Of a DNA stretch of 45,317 nucleotides, positions 30,924-40,282 are shown piece by piece. This DNA is from Betaproteobacteria bacterium (GTDB lineage: Bacteria > Pseudomonadota > Gammaproteobacteria > Burkholderiales > Casimicrobiaceae), in the NCBI GenBank assembly GCA_029884335.1, contig JAOUIA010000026.1, forward strand, positions 1 through 45,317, given 5' to 3'. The notes under the pieces are model-generated. The model searched no databases and was not told the DNA's origin. It worked only from the letters and a program-made list of their open reading frames with translations. Position 1 is the first letter of the stretch; every line of letters starts with the position of its first letter. The translations under genes and the position numbers were made by a program.

Positions 30924-30953
30924 TTTCGACATCCGGCGCGCGCCGGATCGAAA
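30924..30953. promoter_or_regulatory. 30-base palindrome just upstream of aspA
   Basis: A perfect 18-base palindrome (30931-30948, ATCCGGCG then CGCGCCGGAT) is extended by TTTCG (30924-30928) and CGAAA (30949-30953), with AC unpaired on the left. It ends only a few bases before GAAGGAG and the aspA ATG at 30970. It could be an operator, or an mRNA hairpin that gates ribosome access. Confidence 0.6.
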
Positions 30954-30969
30954 GTGAAGGAGTTGCGCA

Positions 30970-32373
<1,404 letters not shown>

Positions 32374-32833
32374 CTAGGACATGCCCGGCGCTCCGCGACG
32401 GTCCGGTGGAGAAAAAGGCGCATGCCGAGTGACAGCTTCGTGGCGGGCCGGATCCGGATGGAAGCAAACAGACAGGACAAGCCCGGCGGGAAAGAGGACA
32501 AGCCCGGCGGGAGACAGGACAAGCCCGGCGCTCCGCGACGGTCCGGTCAACGAAAAGACGCATGCCGAGTGACAGCTTCGTGGCGGGCCGGATCCGGATG
32601 GAAGCAAACAGACAGGACGAGCCCGGCGGGAGTCAGGACGGGCCCGCCGCTCGCGACGGTCCGGTGAACGAAAAGACGCATGCCGAGTGACAGCTCCGTG
32701 GCGCGGCTCGAACCGCACGGAAGGAGCGCCGTCGGCGGCCCGCGCGACGAAATGGCGCCTGCCGGCTGAAGGACCGCCTCGGGCGGTCGGGGTCGCCGGC
32801 TCGCGGCGACCTGTCTGAACGCAAGGAACACCG
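32374..32833. other. 460-bp intergenic region between aspA and dcu transporter
   Basis: Apart from the tandem repeats (to about 32720) the region holds two successive GC hairpins before the transporter gene. These are GACCGCC/GGCGGTC at 32772-32788 with a TCG loop and GGTCGCC/GGCGACC at 32791-32811. No convincing -35/-10 pair or FNR-like palindrome was seen. A short open frame through the repeats exists but has no start region or homology that supports it. The hairpins may form a leader or terminator for the downstream gene. Confidence 0.6.
32376..32720. repeat. compound tandem repeat: 119-bp unit with nested 21-bp units
   Basis: Three units follow the aspA stop. Unit A spans 32376-32515 (140 bases), unit B 32516-32634 (119 bases), and a diverged partial unit C starts at 32635 and fades near 32720. 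Each starts with AGGAC then GCCCGGCGCTC-like sequence and contains GCATGCCGAGTGACAGC and GATCCGGATGGAAGC. Each ends in 21-base subrepeats starting AGGACAAGCCCGGCGGGA (starts at 32474, 32495, 32516; and 32614, 32635). Unit A has one extra 21-base copy, which explains 140 versus 119. The copies are regular and adjacent, without the unique spacers of CRISPR arrays. Confidence 0.88.
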
Positions 32834-34159
32834 ATGACACTCTCGATCGTCCTGCAGTTCGCCGTAGTGCTGGCGGCGATCTGGATGGGCTCGCGCTACA
32901 GCGGGGTCGGCCTCGGCCTGTGGGGCGCGGTCGGATTGCTGATCCTGGTCGTGGCCTTCGGCGTGAACCCGACCTCGCCGCCGGTCGACGTGATGCTGAT
33001 CATCCTCGCGGTGATCATGGCCGCGTCGGTGATGGACGCGGCGGGAGGCATCGACTTCCTGGTGCGCATCGCCGAGCGCATCATCCGCGCCAACCCGAAG
33101 TACGTGACCATCGTCGCGCCGCTGACCACGTGGTCGTTCACGTTCGTCGCCGGCACGGGACACATCGTCTACCCGCTGCTCCCGGTGATCTACGAGACCG
33201 CGCACCAGAGCGGCATCCGTCCCGAGCGTCCGATGGCAGTGGCGACGATCGCCTCGCAGCAGGCGATCACCGCGAGCCCGGTGGCGGCCGCGACGGCGGC
33301 GATGATCGGCCTGTTCAGCGAGAAAGGCCTCTCGCAGTGGGGCCTGCCCGAGATCCTGATGATCTGCGTGCCCGCGACGCTGACCGGCGTGGTCGCGGCG
33401 GCGATCGTCTCGATGTTCGTCGGCAAGGACCTGAAGGACGACCCCGAGTACCAGGCGCGGTTGAAGTCAGGACAGGTTCCCGCACCGAAATCCGCGGAAG
33501 AGCGGCCGCCGCTCAAGGCCTCCGCGAAGACCTCGGCGTACCTGTTCCTCTGCGGCGTGGCGCTGGTCGTGTTCTTCGGGTTCTTCCCCGAGTACCGCAA
33601 GCTTCCCGGCGCCAAGGGGCCGCTCGCGATGCCGATCGTCATCGAGATCGTCATGATGGCGGTCGCGGCGATCATGCTGCTCGCGACGAAGATCAACGTC
33701 GACGAGGTGCCGAAGACCGCGACGCTGCGCGCCGGGGTCGTCGCCGTGATCGGCATCTTCGGCCTGGCGTGGCTCGGCGACAGCTTCATCGCCGCGCACC
33801 AGAACGTCATCGTGCCGGCGATCGGCGAGTGGGCGAAGGCCGCCCCCTGGACGTTCGCGTTCGGCCTGTTCTTCGCCTCGGTGCTGCTGTACAGCCAGGC
33901 TGCGACGACCCGTGCGCTGATGCCGCTGGGCATGGCGCTCGGCATCCCGCCGCAGTTCCTGATCGCGATGTTCCCGTCGGTCAACGGCTACTTCTTCATC
34001 CCGACCTACGGCTCGCTGATCGCGGCGATCAACTTCGACCTGTCCGGCACGACCAGGATCGGCAAGTACGTGCTCAATCACTCGTTCATGATCCCGGGCA
34101 TCGTCGCCACCTCCGTCGCCGTGATCACGGGCCTGTTCCTGGCGCGCATCATGTTCTGA
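32834..34159 (+). CDS. anaerobic C4-dicarboxylate transporter (DcuA/DcuB family)
   Basis: Dcu carriers exchange external fumarate, malate or aspartate for internal succinate during fumarate respiration. The 441-residue protein has about ten hydrophobic helices and family stretches PPVDVMLIILAVIMAAS, RIIRANPKYVTIVAPL, AGTGHIVYPLLPVIYE, GIRPERPMAVATIASQ, and the C-terminal FDLSGTTRIGKYVLNHSFMIPG. Length equals the Escherichia coli proteins. DcuA and DcuB cannot be separated safely by eye. The position after frdCAB and aspA strongly suits an antiporter for anaerobic C4 metabolism. Confidence 0.94.
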   Translation: MTLSIVLQFAVVLAAIWMGSRYSGVGLGLWGAVGLLILVVAFGVNPTSPPVDVMLIILAVIMAASVMDAAGGIDFLVRIAERIIRANPKYVTIVAPLTTWSFTFVAGTGHIVYPLLPVIYETAHQSGIRPERPMAVATIASQQAITASPVAAATAAMIGLFSEKGLSQWGLPEILMICVPATLTGVVAAAIVSMFVGKDLKDDPEYQARLKSGQVPAPKSAEERPPLKASAKTSAYLFLCGVALVVFFGFFPEYRKLPGAKGPLAMPIVIEIVMMAVAAIMLLATKINVDEVPKTATLRAGVVAVIGIFGLAWLGDSFIAAHQNVIVPAIGEWAKAAPWTFAFGLFFASVLLYSQAATTRALMPLGMALGIPPQFLIAMFPSVNGYFFIPTYGSLIAAINFDLSGTTRIGKYVLNHSFMIPGIVATSVAVITGLFLARIMF

Positions 34160-34199
34160 TCCGGGCGCCTCACGGGACCGCTTCCTTCGGGAACGATGC

Positions 34200-35480
34200 A
34201 TGGACACTCGAGCTTCGCACACCGAGCCGCGCCGACCATCGTGCCGGTGGCGGCGGCTTGCTGCCGTGGTGGCAGCCGCGCTCGTCGCGGGCGCCGCTTG
34301 CGGGCAGGGAATCGTTCCCGGCGATCTGCCGAAGGAAGGCTTCCGGCTGCCCGGCGGGATCGAGCCCGTCGTGCAACTGCGCACCTACTACTTCGACCAG
34401 GAGAGCACGTCCGGCACGCCGAGCGAGGCGTGGGCGCTGGGCGGCTGGTTCGGCCTGCGCAGCCCGTGGTGGGGCGACGTCTTTCAGGCCGCGCTCAACT
34501 TCTATACGTCGCAGCCGCTCTACGCCCCCGACGACAAGGGCGGGACCAGGCTTCTGCGTTCCAACCAGGACGCGATCAACGTGCTGGCAGAGGCGTTCGG
34601 CGCCGTCCGCTTCGCGGGCCAGACCCTCACCATGTACCGGCAGCTGATCAACCGGCCGTTCATCAATCCGCAGGACAACCGGATGGTGCCGAACACGTTC
34701 GAGGCATACACGCTCTCCGGGACCGTCGACGCGGTGTCGTACATCGGCGGCTACATCACGAAGGAGAAGGTCCGCGACAGCGAATCGTTCCGCTGGATGT
34801 CGAACGTCGCCGGCGGCAGCGGCGACCAGACGGGCGTCGCTTTCGCCAGCGCCACGTGGAACTTCGTGAAGAACGGCTACGTTCGCGTCGACGAGCAGCA
34901 CACCTTCGACGTCTTCAACACGTTCTACGCTGACGTCCGCTTTCCCCTCCAAATCGACGACCAGACGAGCGTCGCCCTCGGCGCGCAGTACTATCCGCAG
35001 TCCTCCGTAGGCGCCGAGCAGCTCGGCTCGTTCTCGACGTGGGGCTATGGGCTGCAGGCGACGCTGAGCTACGGGCCAGTCGGCGCGCAGCTCTATTGGA
35101 CGCAGACCGGCAGCGATCGCGACACGCTCAATCCGTACGGCAGCCACGCGTCGTACCTCGACATGATGCAGGTGTCGTTCAACACCGCGGGCGAGAAGGC
35201 CTGGGGCATCGGCGCCAATGTGGACTTCGCGAAGGTCGGCGCGCCCGGACTCACCGCCGCGGCCATGTATGCCTCGGGCCACGACCGCCTGGACTACACG
35301 ACCGGCGCGCCGATGCCGGATCGCAGCGAGACCGATGTCCGCGTCGACTATGCGTTTCCCAAGGGCTCGCTGCTGGAGGGCTTCGTCGCCACGTTCCGCT
35401 ACTCGTGGCTGCGTCAGGACGGCGCGCCGCAGACCGGCACGCAACTGCGGGCCTACGTCAACTATGCGGTGCGGTTCTAG
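34200..35480 (+). CDS. OprD-family outer-membrane porin
   Basis: The 426-residue protein starts with a basic N-terminus and hydrophobic signal sequence (cleavage near AACGQG, about residue 35) and ends in phenylalanine, the outer-membrane assembly signal. The mature part has many alternating amphipathic strands with aromatic girdle residues (RTYYFDQES, YIGGYITKEKVRDSESFRWMS, GVAFASATWNFVKNG). The SESFRWMS region and overall length fit OprD porins, which pass amino acids and carboxylates. It follows the Dcu gene by 40 bases, so it may provide outer-membrane entry for the same substrates. Substrate choice is inference. Confidence 0.8.
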   Translation: MDTRASHTEPRRPSCRWRRLAAVVAAALVAGAACGQGIVPGDLPKEGFRLPGGIEPVVQLRTYYFDQESTSGTPSEAWALGGWFGLRSPWWGDVFQAALNFYTSQPLYAPDDKGGTRLLRSNQDAINVLAEAFGAVRFAGQTLTMYRQLINRPFINPQDNRMVPNTFEAYTLSGTVDAVSYIGGYITKEKVRDSESFRWMSNVAGGSGDQTGVAFASATWNFVKNGYVRVDEQHTFDVFNTFYADVRFPLQIDDQTSVALGAQYYPQSSVGAEQLGSFSTWGYGLQATLSYGPVGAQLYWTQTGSDRDTLNPYGSHASYLDMMQVSFNTAGEKAWGIGANVDFAKVGAPGLTAAAMYASGHDRLDYTTGAPMPDRSETDVRVDYAFPKGSLLEGFVATFRYSWLRQDGAPQTGTQLRAYVNYAVRF

Positions 35481-35583
35481 GCTCGAGCCGCCTGCGGATC
35501 GATGATCGAACCAGTGGGCGCTCGACGCCCGCGAAGGCAGGCGCACTGCCCCGGCGGGGCGCGAGCGGCAACGAGGAGGAGAT

Positions 35584-36846
35584 GTGTTCAGGAAGCTCAC
35601 CACCTGGATCCTGATCGCGGCTGCAGCGGGCGTCGTCGCCGGCTGGATCGGCCACGCGACCGCGGTGGATGCCGCCGCCACGGCATCGCTGGCCGGCTAC
35701 TTCTCGATCCTCTCGGACGTCTTCCTGCGGCTCATCAAGGTCATCATCGCGCCGCTGGTGTTCGCGACGGTCGTGTCGGGCATCGCGGGCATGGGCGACG
35801 CGAAGGCGGTGGGGCGCATCGGCGGCAAGGCGCTCGCGTGGTTCATCACCGCGTCGCTCGTGTCGCTGCTGCTCGGCATGGTGCTCGCCAACGTCCTGCA
35901 GCCAGGCAGCGGGCTCGCGCTGGCGCTGCCCGACAAGGACGCGGCAACCAACCTCAAGACCGGGGGCCTCAACCTGCGCGACTTCGTCGCCCACATGGTG
36001 CCGCGCAGCTTCTTCGAGGCGATGGCCGCCAACGAGATCCTGCAGATCCTGATCTTCTCGTGCCTCTTCGGCTTCGCGCTGGCGTCGATGAAGGCGGAGC
36101 CCGCGCAGACCATCGTGAAGGGCTGCCACGAGCTCGTCGGCGTGATGCTCAAGGTCACCGACTACGTGATGTGGGTCGCGCCGCTCGGCATCTTCGGCGC
36201 GATCGCGGCGGCGATCACCACGCAGGGCCTCGGAGTCCTGGCGACCTACGGCAAGTTCATCGGCTCCTTCTATACCGGCATCCTGCTGCTCTGGGCGATC
36301 CTGATCGGCGCCGGCTTCGCGGTGCTCGGGGCGTCGGTATTCCGGCTGCTGCGGGAAGTGCGCGACCCGCTCTTCGTCGCGTTCACCACGGCGAGCAGCG
36401 AGGCGGCCTACCCGAAGCTGATGGACGGCCTGGGGCGCTTCGGCGTCAACGACAAGGTGAGCTCGTTCGTGCTGCCGCTCGGCTACTCGTTCAACCTCGA
36501 CGGCTCGATGCTCTACCAGTCGTTCGCCGCGCTGTTCATCGCGCAGGCCTACGGCATCGAGCTGTCGTTCGGCACGCAGGTCACGATGCTGCTGGTGATG
36601 ATGGTGTCGAGCAAGGGCGTGGCGGGCGTGCCGCGGGCGTCGCTCGTCGTCGTCGCGGCCGTGCTGCCGACGTTCGGGCTGCCCGAGGCCGGGCTGCTGC
36701 TGATCCTCGGCATCGACCAGTTCCTGGACATGGGCCGCACGGCGACGAACGTCATCGGCAACAGCATCGCGACCGCGGCCGTCGCCAAGTGGGAGGGGCA
36801 GCTCGCGCCGTCGGGCGAGGAACGCTCGGAGGCGCGCGCGGCCTGA
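35584..36846 (+). CDS. dicarboxylate/amino-acid:cation symporter (DAACS family)
   Basis: This 420-residue inner-membrane carrier belongs to the GltP/GltT/DctA family that couples uptake of glutamate, aspartate or C4-dicarboxylates to Na+ or H+. Signatures are LIKVIIAPLVFATVVSGIAG, the hairpin-1 serine stretch TTASSEAAYPK, the TM7 motif NLDGSMLY, hairpin 2 SSKGVAGVPRAS and TM8 DMGRTATNVIGNSIATAAVAK. In TM8 the Arg that contacts the side-chain carboxylate and the Asn of the cation site are kept. The start is GTG 35584 with GGAGGA just before it. It is followed by the binding-protein gene after four bases. Confidence 0.94.
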   Translation: MFRKLTTWILIAAAAGVVAGWIGHATAVDAAATASLAGYFSILSDVFLRLIKVIIAPLVFATVVSGIAGMGDAKAVGRIGGKALAWFITASLVSLLLGMVLANVLQPGSGLALALPDKDAATNLKTGGLNLRDFVAHMVPRSFFEAMAANEILQILIFSCLFGFALASMKAEPAQTIVKGCHELVGVMLKVTDYVMWVAPLGIFGAIAAAITTQGLGVLATYGKFIGSFYTGILLLWAILIGAGFAVLGASVFRLLREVRDPLFVAFTTASSEAAYPKLMDGLGRFGVNDKVSSFVLPLGYSFNLDGSMLYQSFAALFIAQAYGIELSFGTQVTMLLVMMVSSKGVAGVPRASLVVVAAVLPTFGLPEAGLLLILGIDQFLDMGRTATNVIGNSIATAAVAKWEGQLAPSGEERSEARAA

Positions 36847-36850
36847 CGCC

Positions 36851-37756
36851 ATGCGCCGCGTCCTCGTCCTCGCGCTGTCCTGCGCGGCCCTCGCGGCTGC
36901 AGCGCCCGCCCGTGGCGCCGATCCTCCGCCGGGCGCGCTGACCGGCACGCTCGCGCGCGTCGCCCGTGCGGGCATCGTGAAGCTGGGCTACCGCGAGGAC
37001 GCGGCGCCGTTCTCGTTCGTCTCGAAGGCCGGTGTGCCGGCGGGCTACTCGATCGACCTGTGCCGCGAGGTGGTGGAGGCGATCCGCGAAGCGGTCGGCG
37101 CGCGCCGCGTCGGCGTCGAGTTCGTGCGAGTCACCGCCGCCGACCGCATCGACCGCGTGGCGCGCGGCGAGGTCGACCTCGAGTGCGGCTCGACCACGAA
37201 CACGGGGGAGCGCCGCGCGCGCGTCGCGTTCTCGCCGACGATCTTCGTCGCCGGCACCAAGCTGGCCGTGCCGCGCGGCAGCCGCGTGCGCTCGCTCGCG
37301 GATCTCGCCGGGCGGGCCGTCGCCGTGGTCCGCGGCACGACGAACGAAGCGGCGCTGCGCGAGGTCGTGCGGATGCGCCGCCTCGCCATCGAGCTGGCGA
37401 TCGTGGACGATCTCGCACAGGCGTTCGCGCTGCTCGACGCGGACAAGGTGCAGGCGGTGGGCGGCGACGACATCCTGCTGCTCGGCGAGGCGGTGCGCGC
37501 GGGCAGGCGGGCAAGCTACGCGATCGTCGGCGAGTACCTGTCTTTCGAACGTTACGCCATCGCCTTCGCGCGCGGGGATCCCGACCTTGCGGCGCTCGTC
37601 GACGCGGCGCTGCGCGGGCTCGCGACGACGGGCGAACTTCGTGGGATCTACAACAAGTGGTTCGTGCGGACGTTGCCCAACGGCGAGCGGCTCGGCCTGC
37701 CGATGAGCGCGGAGCTGCGGCGCACCTTCGAGATCCTGGGCCTGCCGCCGGAGTAG
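36851..37756 (+). CDS. GltI-like periplasmic amino-acid-binding protein
   Basis: The 301-residue protein has a signal peptide (MRRVLVLALSCAALAAAAPA, cleavage near ARGA) and the type-II solute-binding fold of the glutamate/aspartate receptors. Recognisable parts are GIVKLGYREDAAPFSF, GYSIDLCREVVEAI, LECGSTTNTGERR (a hallmark of GltI) and ERYAIAFARGDPDLAALVD. It lies four bases after the symporter gene. No ABC permease or ATPase gene is next to it, so it either serves a transporter elsewhere or acts as an orphan receptor for the symporter locus. Confidence 0.92.
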   Translation: MRRVLVLALSCAALAAAAPARGADPPPGALTGTLARVARAGIVKLGYREDAAPFSFVSKAGVPAGYSIDLCREVVEAIREAVGARRVGVEFVRVTAADRIDRVARGEVDLECGSTTNTGERRARVAFSPTIFVAGTKLAVPRGSRVRSLADLAGRAVAVVRGTTNEAALREVVRMRRLAIELAIVDDLAQAFALLDADKVQAVGGDDILLLGEAVRAGRRASYAIVGEYLSFERYAIAFARGDPDLAALVDAALRGLATTGELRGIYNKWFVRTLPNGERLGLPMSAELRRTFEILGLPPE

Positions 37757-37759
37757 GCC

Positions 37760-37866
37760 GGCCCCGTCCGCCGTTGGAAGGCTCGCGGCGCTTGTGGTAA
37801 GTTGCCTACGCCCGCGCCGCGAGCGCGCGGCTTTGCCCGCGAAGTCCGCGCGAGGCGGACGGGGCC
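37760..37866. repeat. 13-bp perfect inverted repeat upstream of mrpE
   Basis: GGCCCCGTCCGCC at 37760-37772 and GGCGGACGGGGCC at 37854-37866 are exact inverse copies 81 bases apart. The left arm starts three bases after the binding-protein stop; the right arm ends four bases before the GGAGGAG of mrpE. Between them TTGGAA (37774-37779) and TAAGTT lie 18 bases apart and could be a promoter. Read-through RNA could fold into a long stem next to the ribosome site. Confidence 0.6.
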
Positions 37867-37883
37867 TCCCGGAGGAGTCCGCG

Positions 37884-38357
37884 ATGGTCGTCGTGGCGGC
37901 GTTCGTGCTGCAGTTCGTGTTCTGGCTACTGCTGTCCGGCGTGTTCACGCCGTTCCTCGTCGCGGCGGGCGCGGGGTCGGCGATCGCCGTCGTCTGGTTC
38001 GCGCGGCGCATGGACATGGTCGACGTCGAGTCGTTCCCGCTGGTGATGTGGCGCACGACGTTCCACTACTGGCCCTGGCTGCTCAAGGAGATCTGCAAGT
38101 CGGGCTGGACCGTCACGCGCATCGTGCTCGACCCGAAGCTGCCCGTCTCGCCGACGCTGGTGCGCTTCCGGCCGCTGCAGCGCACTCCGGTCGGCCTCGT
38201 CACGCACGCGAACTCGATCACGCTCACGCCCGGCACTATCACCATCGAGGCCACGCCGGAGGAGTTCCTGGTGCACGGACTGACGCGCGACGGCGCGCAC
38301 GGCTGCGTGGACAGCGAGATGGACCGCCGTGTCGCGGCGCTGGAGGGCGCGCCGTGA
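37884..38357 (+). CDS. mrpE: Mrp/Mnh cation:proton antiporter subunit E
   Basis: MrpE is a small subunit of the multi-protein Mrp Na+(K+)/H+ antiporter. The 157-residue protein has two N-terminal hydrophobic segments and the family stretch RTTFHYWPWLLKEICKSGWTV, followed by TLVRFRPLQRTPVGLVTHANSITLTPGT. ATG 37884 is chosen because GGAGGAG lies at 37871-37877; an in-frame GTG at 37794 would add 30 residues without homology. It is the first gene of the cluster and overlaps mrpF (TGATG). Confidence 0.94.
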   Translation: MVVVAAFVLQFVFWLLLSGVFTPFLVAAGAGSAIAVVWFARRMDMVDVESFPLVMWRTTFHYWPWLLKEICKSGWTVTRIVLDPKLPVSPTLVRFRPLQRTPVGLVTHANSITLTPGTITIEATPEEFLVHGLTRDGAHGCVDSEMDRRVAALEGAP

Positions 38358-38632
38358 TGTTCGCCGCCGCGGCGCTCGCGTTGCTGGTCGCCGTGGCGCT
38401 CGCCATCGTGCGCGCTGTGCGCGGCCCCACGGTGTTCGATCGCGTGCAGGCGGGCAACACGATCGGCACGATCGCCATGATGCTCATGGCCGTGATGGGC
38501 TTCCTCGCCGGGCGCCCTGAGTTCCTCGACCTCGCGATCGTCTACGGGCTGCTCAACCTGGTCGGCACCATCGCGGTGCTCAAGTTCTTCCGCCGCGGCG
38601 ACCTCGGCGCGCCCGCCGACGGGGAGACATGA
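38357..38632 (+). CDS. mrpF: Mrp/Mnh antiporter subunit F
   Basis: The 91-residue protein has three hydrophobic helices and the MrpF phrases VRGPTVFDRVQAGNTIGT and FLDLAIVYGLLNLVGTIAVLKFF. Length is typical. The ATG overlaps the mrpE stop by one base and its own stop overlaps the mrpG ATG (ATGA), so E, F and G are translated as a coupled block. Confidence 0.94.
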   Translation: MFAAAALALLVAVALAIVRAVRGPTVFDRVQAGNTIGTIAMMLMAVMGFLAGRPEFLDLAIVYGLLNLVGTIAVLKFFRRGDLGAPADGET

Positions 38633-38967
38633 CGGTGGGCGCGCAGCTTGTCGTCGACGTCGCGAGCTGGGCGCTGCTGCTCGCGGGCGGCTTCTTCAGC
38701 GTCGTCGGCGCGTTGGGCCTGCTGCGCCTGCCCGACTTCTTCACCCGCATGCACGGCGCCAGCGTCACGGACACGCTCGGCGCCGGGCTGATCCTGCTGG
38801 GGCTCGTGCTGCAGGCGGGGCTCACGCTGGTCGCCGTGAAGCTCCTGTTCCTGGCCATCTTCATCTTCTTCGCGAGCCCCGCGGCGACGCACGCGTTGGT
38901 CAAGGCGGCGCTTGCGCGCGGCGTGAAGCCGCAGCTCGCGCCGGAGGATCCGACATCGAAGCCCTGA
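38629..38967 (+). CDS. mrpG: Mrp/Mnh antiporter subunit G
   Basis: The 112-residue protein has three hydrophobic helices and the MrpG motif GLLRLPDFFTRMHGASVTDTLG, with FIFFASPAATHALVKAAL at the end. It is coupled to mrpF by a four-base overlap. The next reading frame (MbhD-like) is open across its stop codon, so that gene may also overlap it. Confidence 0.94.
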   Translation: MTVGAQLVVDVASWALLLAGGFFSVVGALGLLRLPDFFTRMHGASVTDTLGAGLILLGLVLQAGLTLVAVKLLFLAIFIFFASPAATHALVKAALARGVKPQLAPEDPTSKP

Positions 38968-38987
38968 TCATCAACGCGCTGCTGACG

Positions 38988-39497
38988 ATGATGGCGGTCC
39001 TGGTGGTGGCCGTCGCCGTCCAGCGCAACCTGTTCTCCGTGGTCGTCCTCACCGGCATCTACAGCTTCCTGATGGCCTCGGTGCTGGTTGCGCTGGACGC
39101 CGTCGACGTCGCGATGACCGAGGCGTCGGTGGGCGCCGGCATCTCGACGGTGCTGCTGCTGGGCGCGCTCTACCTCGTGCGAGCCGACGAGGCGAAGCCG
39201 ATGCACCGTCCGCTGCTGCCGCTTCTCGTTTCGGTCGGCGTGGGGGCCGCGCTGGTCTACGGCACGCTGGGCCTGCCGGCGTTTTCCGACCCGAGCGCGC
39301 CGATCCACACGCACGTCGCGCCGCGCTACCTGAACGACGCGCTGCGCGAGACCGGGGTGCCCAACGTCGTGACCGCCGTGCTGGCCAGCTACCGCGGCTA
39401 CGACACGCTCGGCGAGACGACGGTCGTGTTCACGGCGGGGGTGGGAGTCGTGGCTCTGCTGCGCCGCCGGCGCCGCAGGGGGGGAGGCGGGGAGTGA
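38988..39497 (+). CDS. MbhD/MbhE-like antiporter subunit (C-terminal part of MrpA)
   Basis: The 169-residue protein has the DUF4040/MbhD segment (TGIYSFLMASVLVALDAVDVAMTEASVGAGI) followed by an MbhE-like part (GLPAFSDPSAPIHTHVAPRYL, then a C-terminal helix). In classical Mrp systems these form the end of the long MrpA; here they are a separate protein. ATG 38988 is the first standard start, but hydrophobic codons (LIINALLTM) continue in frame upstream, back to a CTG at 38964 that overlaps the mrpG stop. The true start may be non-canonical. It overlaps the next gene (GTGA). Confidence 0.85.
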   Translation: MMAVLVVAVAVQRNLFSVVVLTGIYSFLMASVLVALDAVDVAMTEASVGAGISTVLLLGALYLVRADEAKPMHRPLLPLLVSVGVGAALVYGTLGLPAFSDPSAPIHTHVAPRYLNDALRETGVPNVVTAVLASYRGYDTLGETTVVFTAGVGVVALLRRRRRRGGGGE

Positions 39498-39922
39498 AGA
39501 ACGACCTCGTCCTGCGCGTCGTCGCGAAGCTGTTCACGCCGTTCGTGCTGCTGTTCGCCCTCTACGTCCAGTTCCACGGCGAGCTCGGCCCGGGCGGCGG
39601 GTTCCAGGCCGGCGTGATCGTGGCGGCGGCGGTCATCCTGTACGCGATCGTGTTCGGCCTGCCGGCGGCGCGTCGCCTCGTCCCCGACGCGATCGTCGAG
39701 TCGATGATGGCAATCGGCGTGCTGATCTACGCTGGCGTCGGGGTCGCAGGGCTGCTGCTGGGCGGCGCCTACCTCGACTACTTCGTGCTCGACCGCGATC
39801 CCGTGCACGGACAGGAGCGCGGGATCTTCTGGGTGGAGATCGGCGTGGCGATCACGGTCTCGAGCGTGATGCTCAAGATCTTCGCGATGTTCGCGTCGCG
39901 CGGGCACGACCCGGACGAGTAG
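39494..39922 (+). CDS. mrpB: Mrp/Mnh antiporter subunit B
   Basis: The 142-residue protein has four hydrophobic helices and the MrpB motif LYVQFHGELGPGGGFQAGVIVAA, plus a C-terminal part FWVEIGVAITVSSVMLKIF. GTG 39494 overlaps the preceding stop by four bases. Length is normal for MnhB. Confidence 0.94.
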   Translation: MKNDLVLRVVAKLFTPFVLLFALYVQFHGELGPGGGFQAGVIVAAAVILYAIVFGLPAARRLVPDAIVESMMAIGVLIYAGVGVAGLLLGGAYLDYFVLDRDPVHGQERGIFWVEIGVAITVSSVMLKIFAMFASRGHDPDE

Positions 39923-39925
39923 GCG

Positions 39926-40282
39926 ATGGGCCACTACGCCTACTTCGTCGCCATCTTCCTGATGGTCGCCGGCCTCTACGTGACGGTCGCGCGCGGCAAC
40001 CTCGTGAAGAAGCTGATCGGCCTGTCGATCTTCCAGACCTCGGTCTACCTGCTCTACATCGCGCCGGGCAAGCTGATCGGCGCCACGGCGCCGATCGTCG
40101 CGCCACAGTACGCCACGTACTCCAACCCGCTGCCGCATGTGCTCATCCTCACCGCGATCGTCGTCGGCGTGGCCACGCTGGCGCTCGGCCTCGCGCTCGT
40201 GGTGCGCATCCGCGAGGCCTACGGGACCGTCGAGGAAGACCAGATCCTCGCGGAGGACGAGCGGCGGGACGCGGACGCGTGA
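39926..40282 (+). CDS. mrpC: Mrp/Mnh antiporter subunit C
   Basis: MrpC is a NuoK-like three-helix subunit. The 118-residue protein has LVKKLIGLSIFQTSVYLLYI and NPLPHVLILTAIVVGVATLALGLALV, both typical of MnhC/NuoK. It begins three bases after mrpB and overlaps the next gene by four bases. Confidence 0.95.
   Translation: MGHYAYFVAIFLMVAGLYVTVARGNLVKKLIGLSIFQTSVYLLYIAPGKLIGATAPIVAPQYATYSNPLPHVLILTAIVVGVATLALGLALVVRIREAYGTVEEDQILAEDERRDADA

Noticed and set aside
32474-32536. CRISPR-like short repeats
   Set aside because: The 21-base copies are adjacent with no unique spacers, and no cas gene is present.
32422-32667. Open frame through the tandem repeats with repeating Asp-Lys-Pro-Gly-Gly units
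   Set aside because: The repeat unit is not a multiple of three overall, the frame changes meaning between units, and no start region or homology supports a protein.
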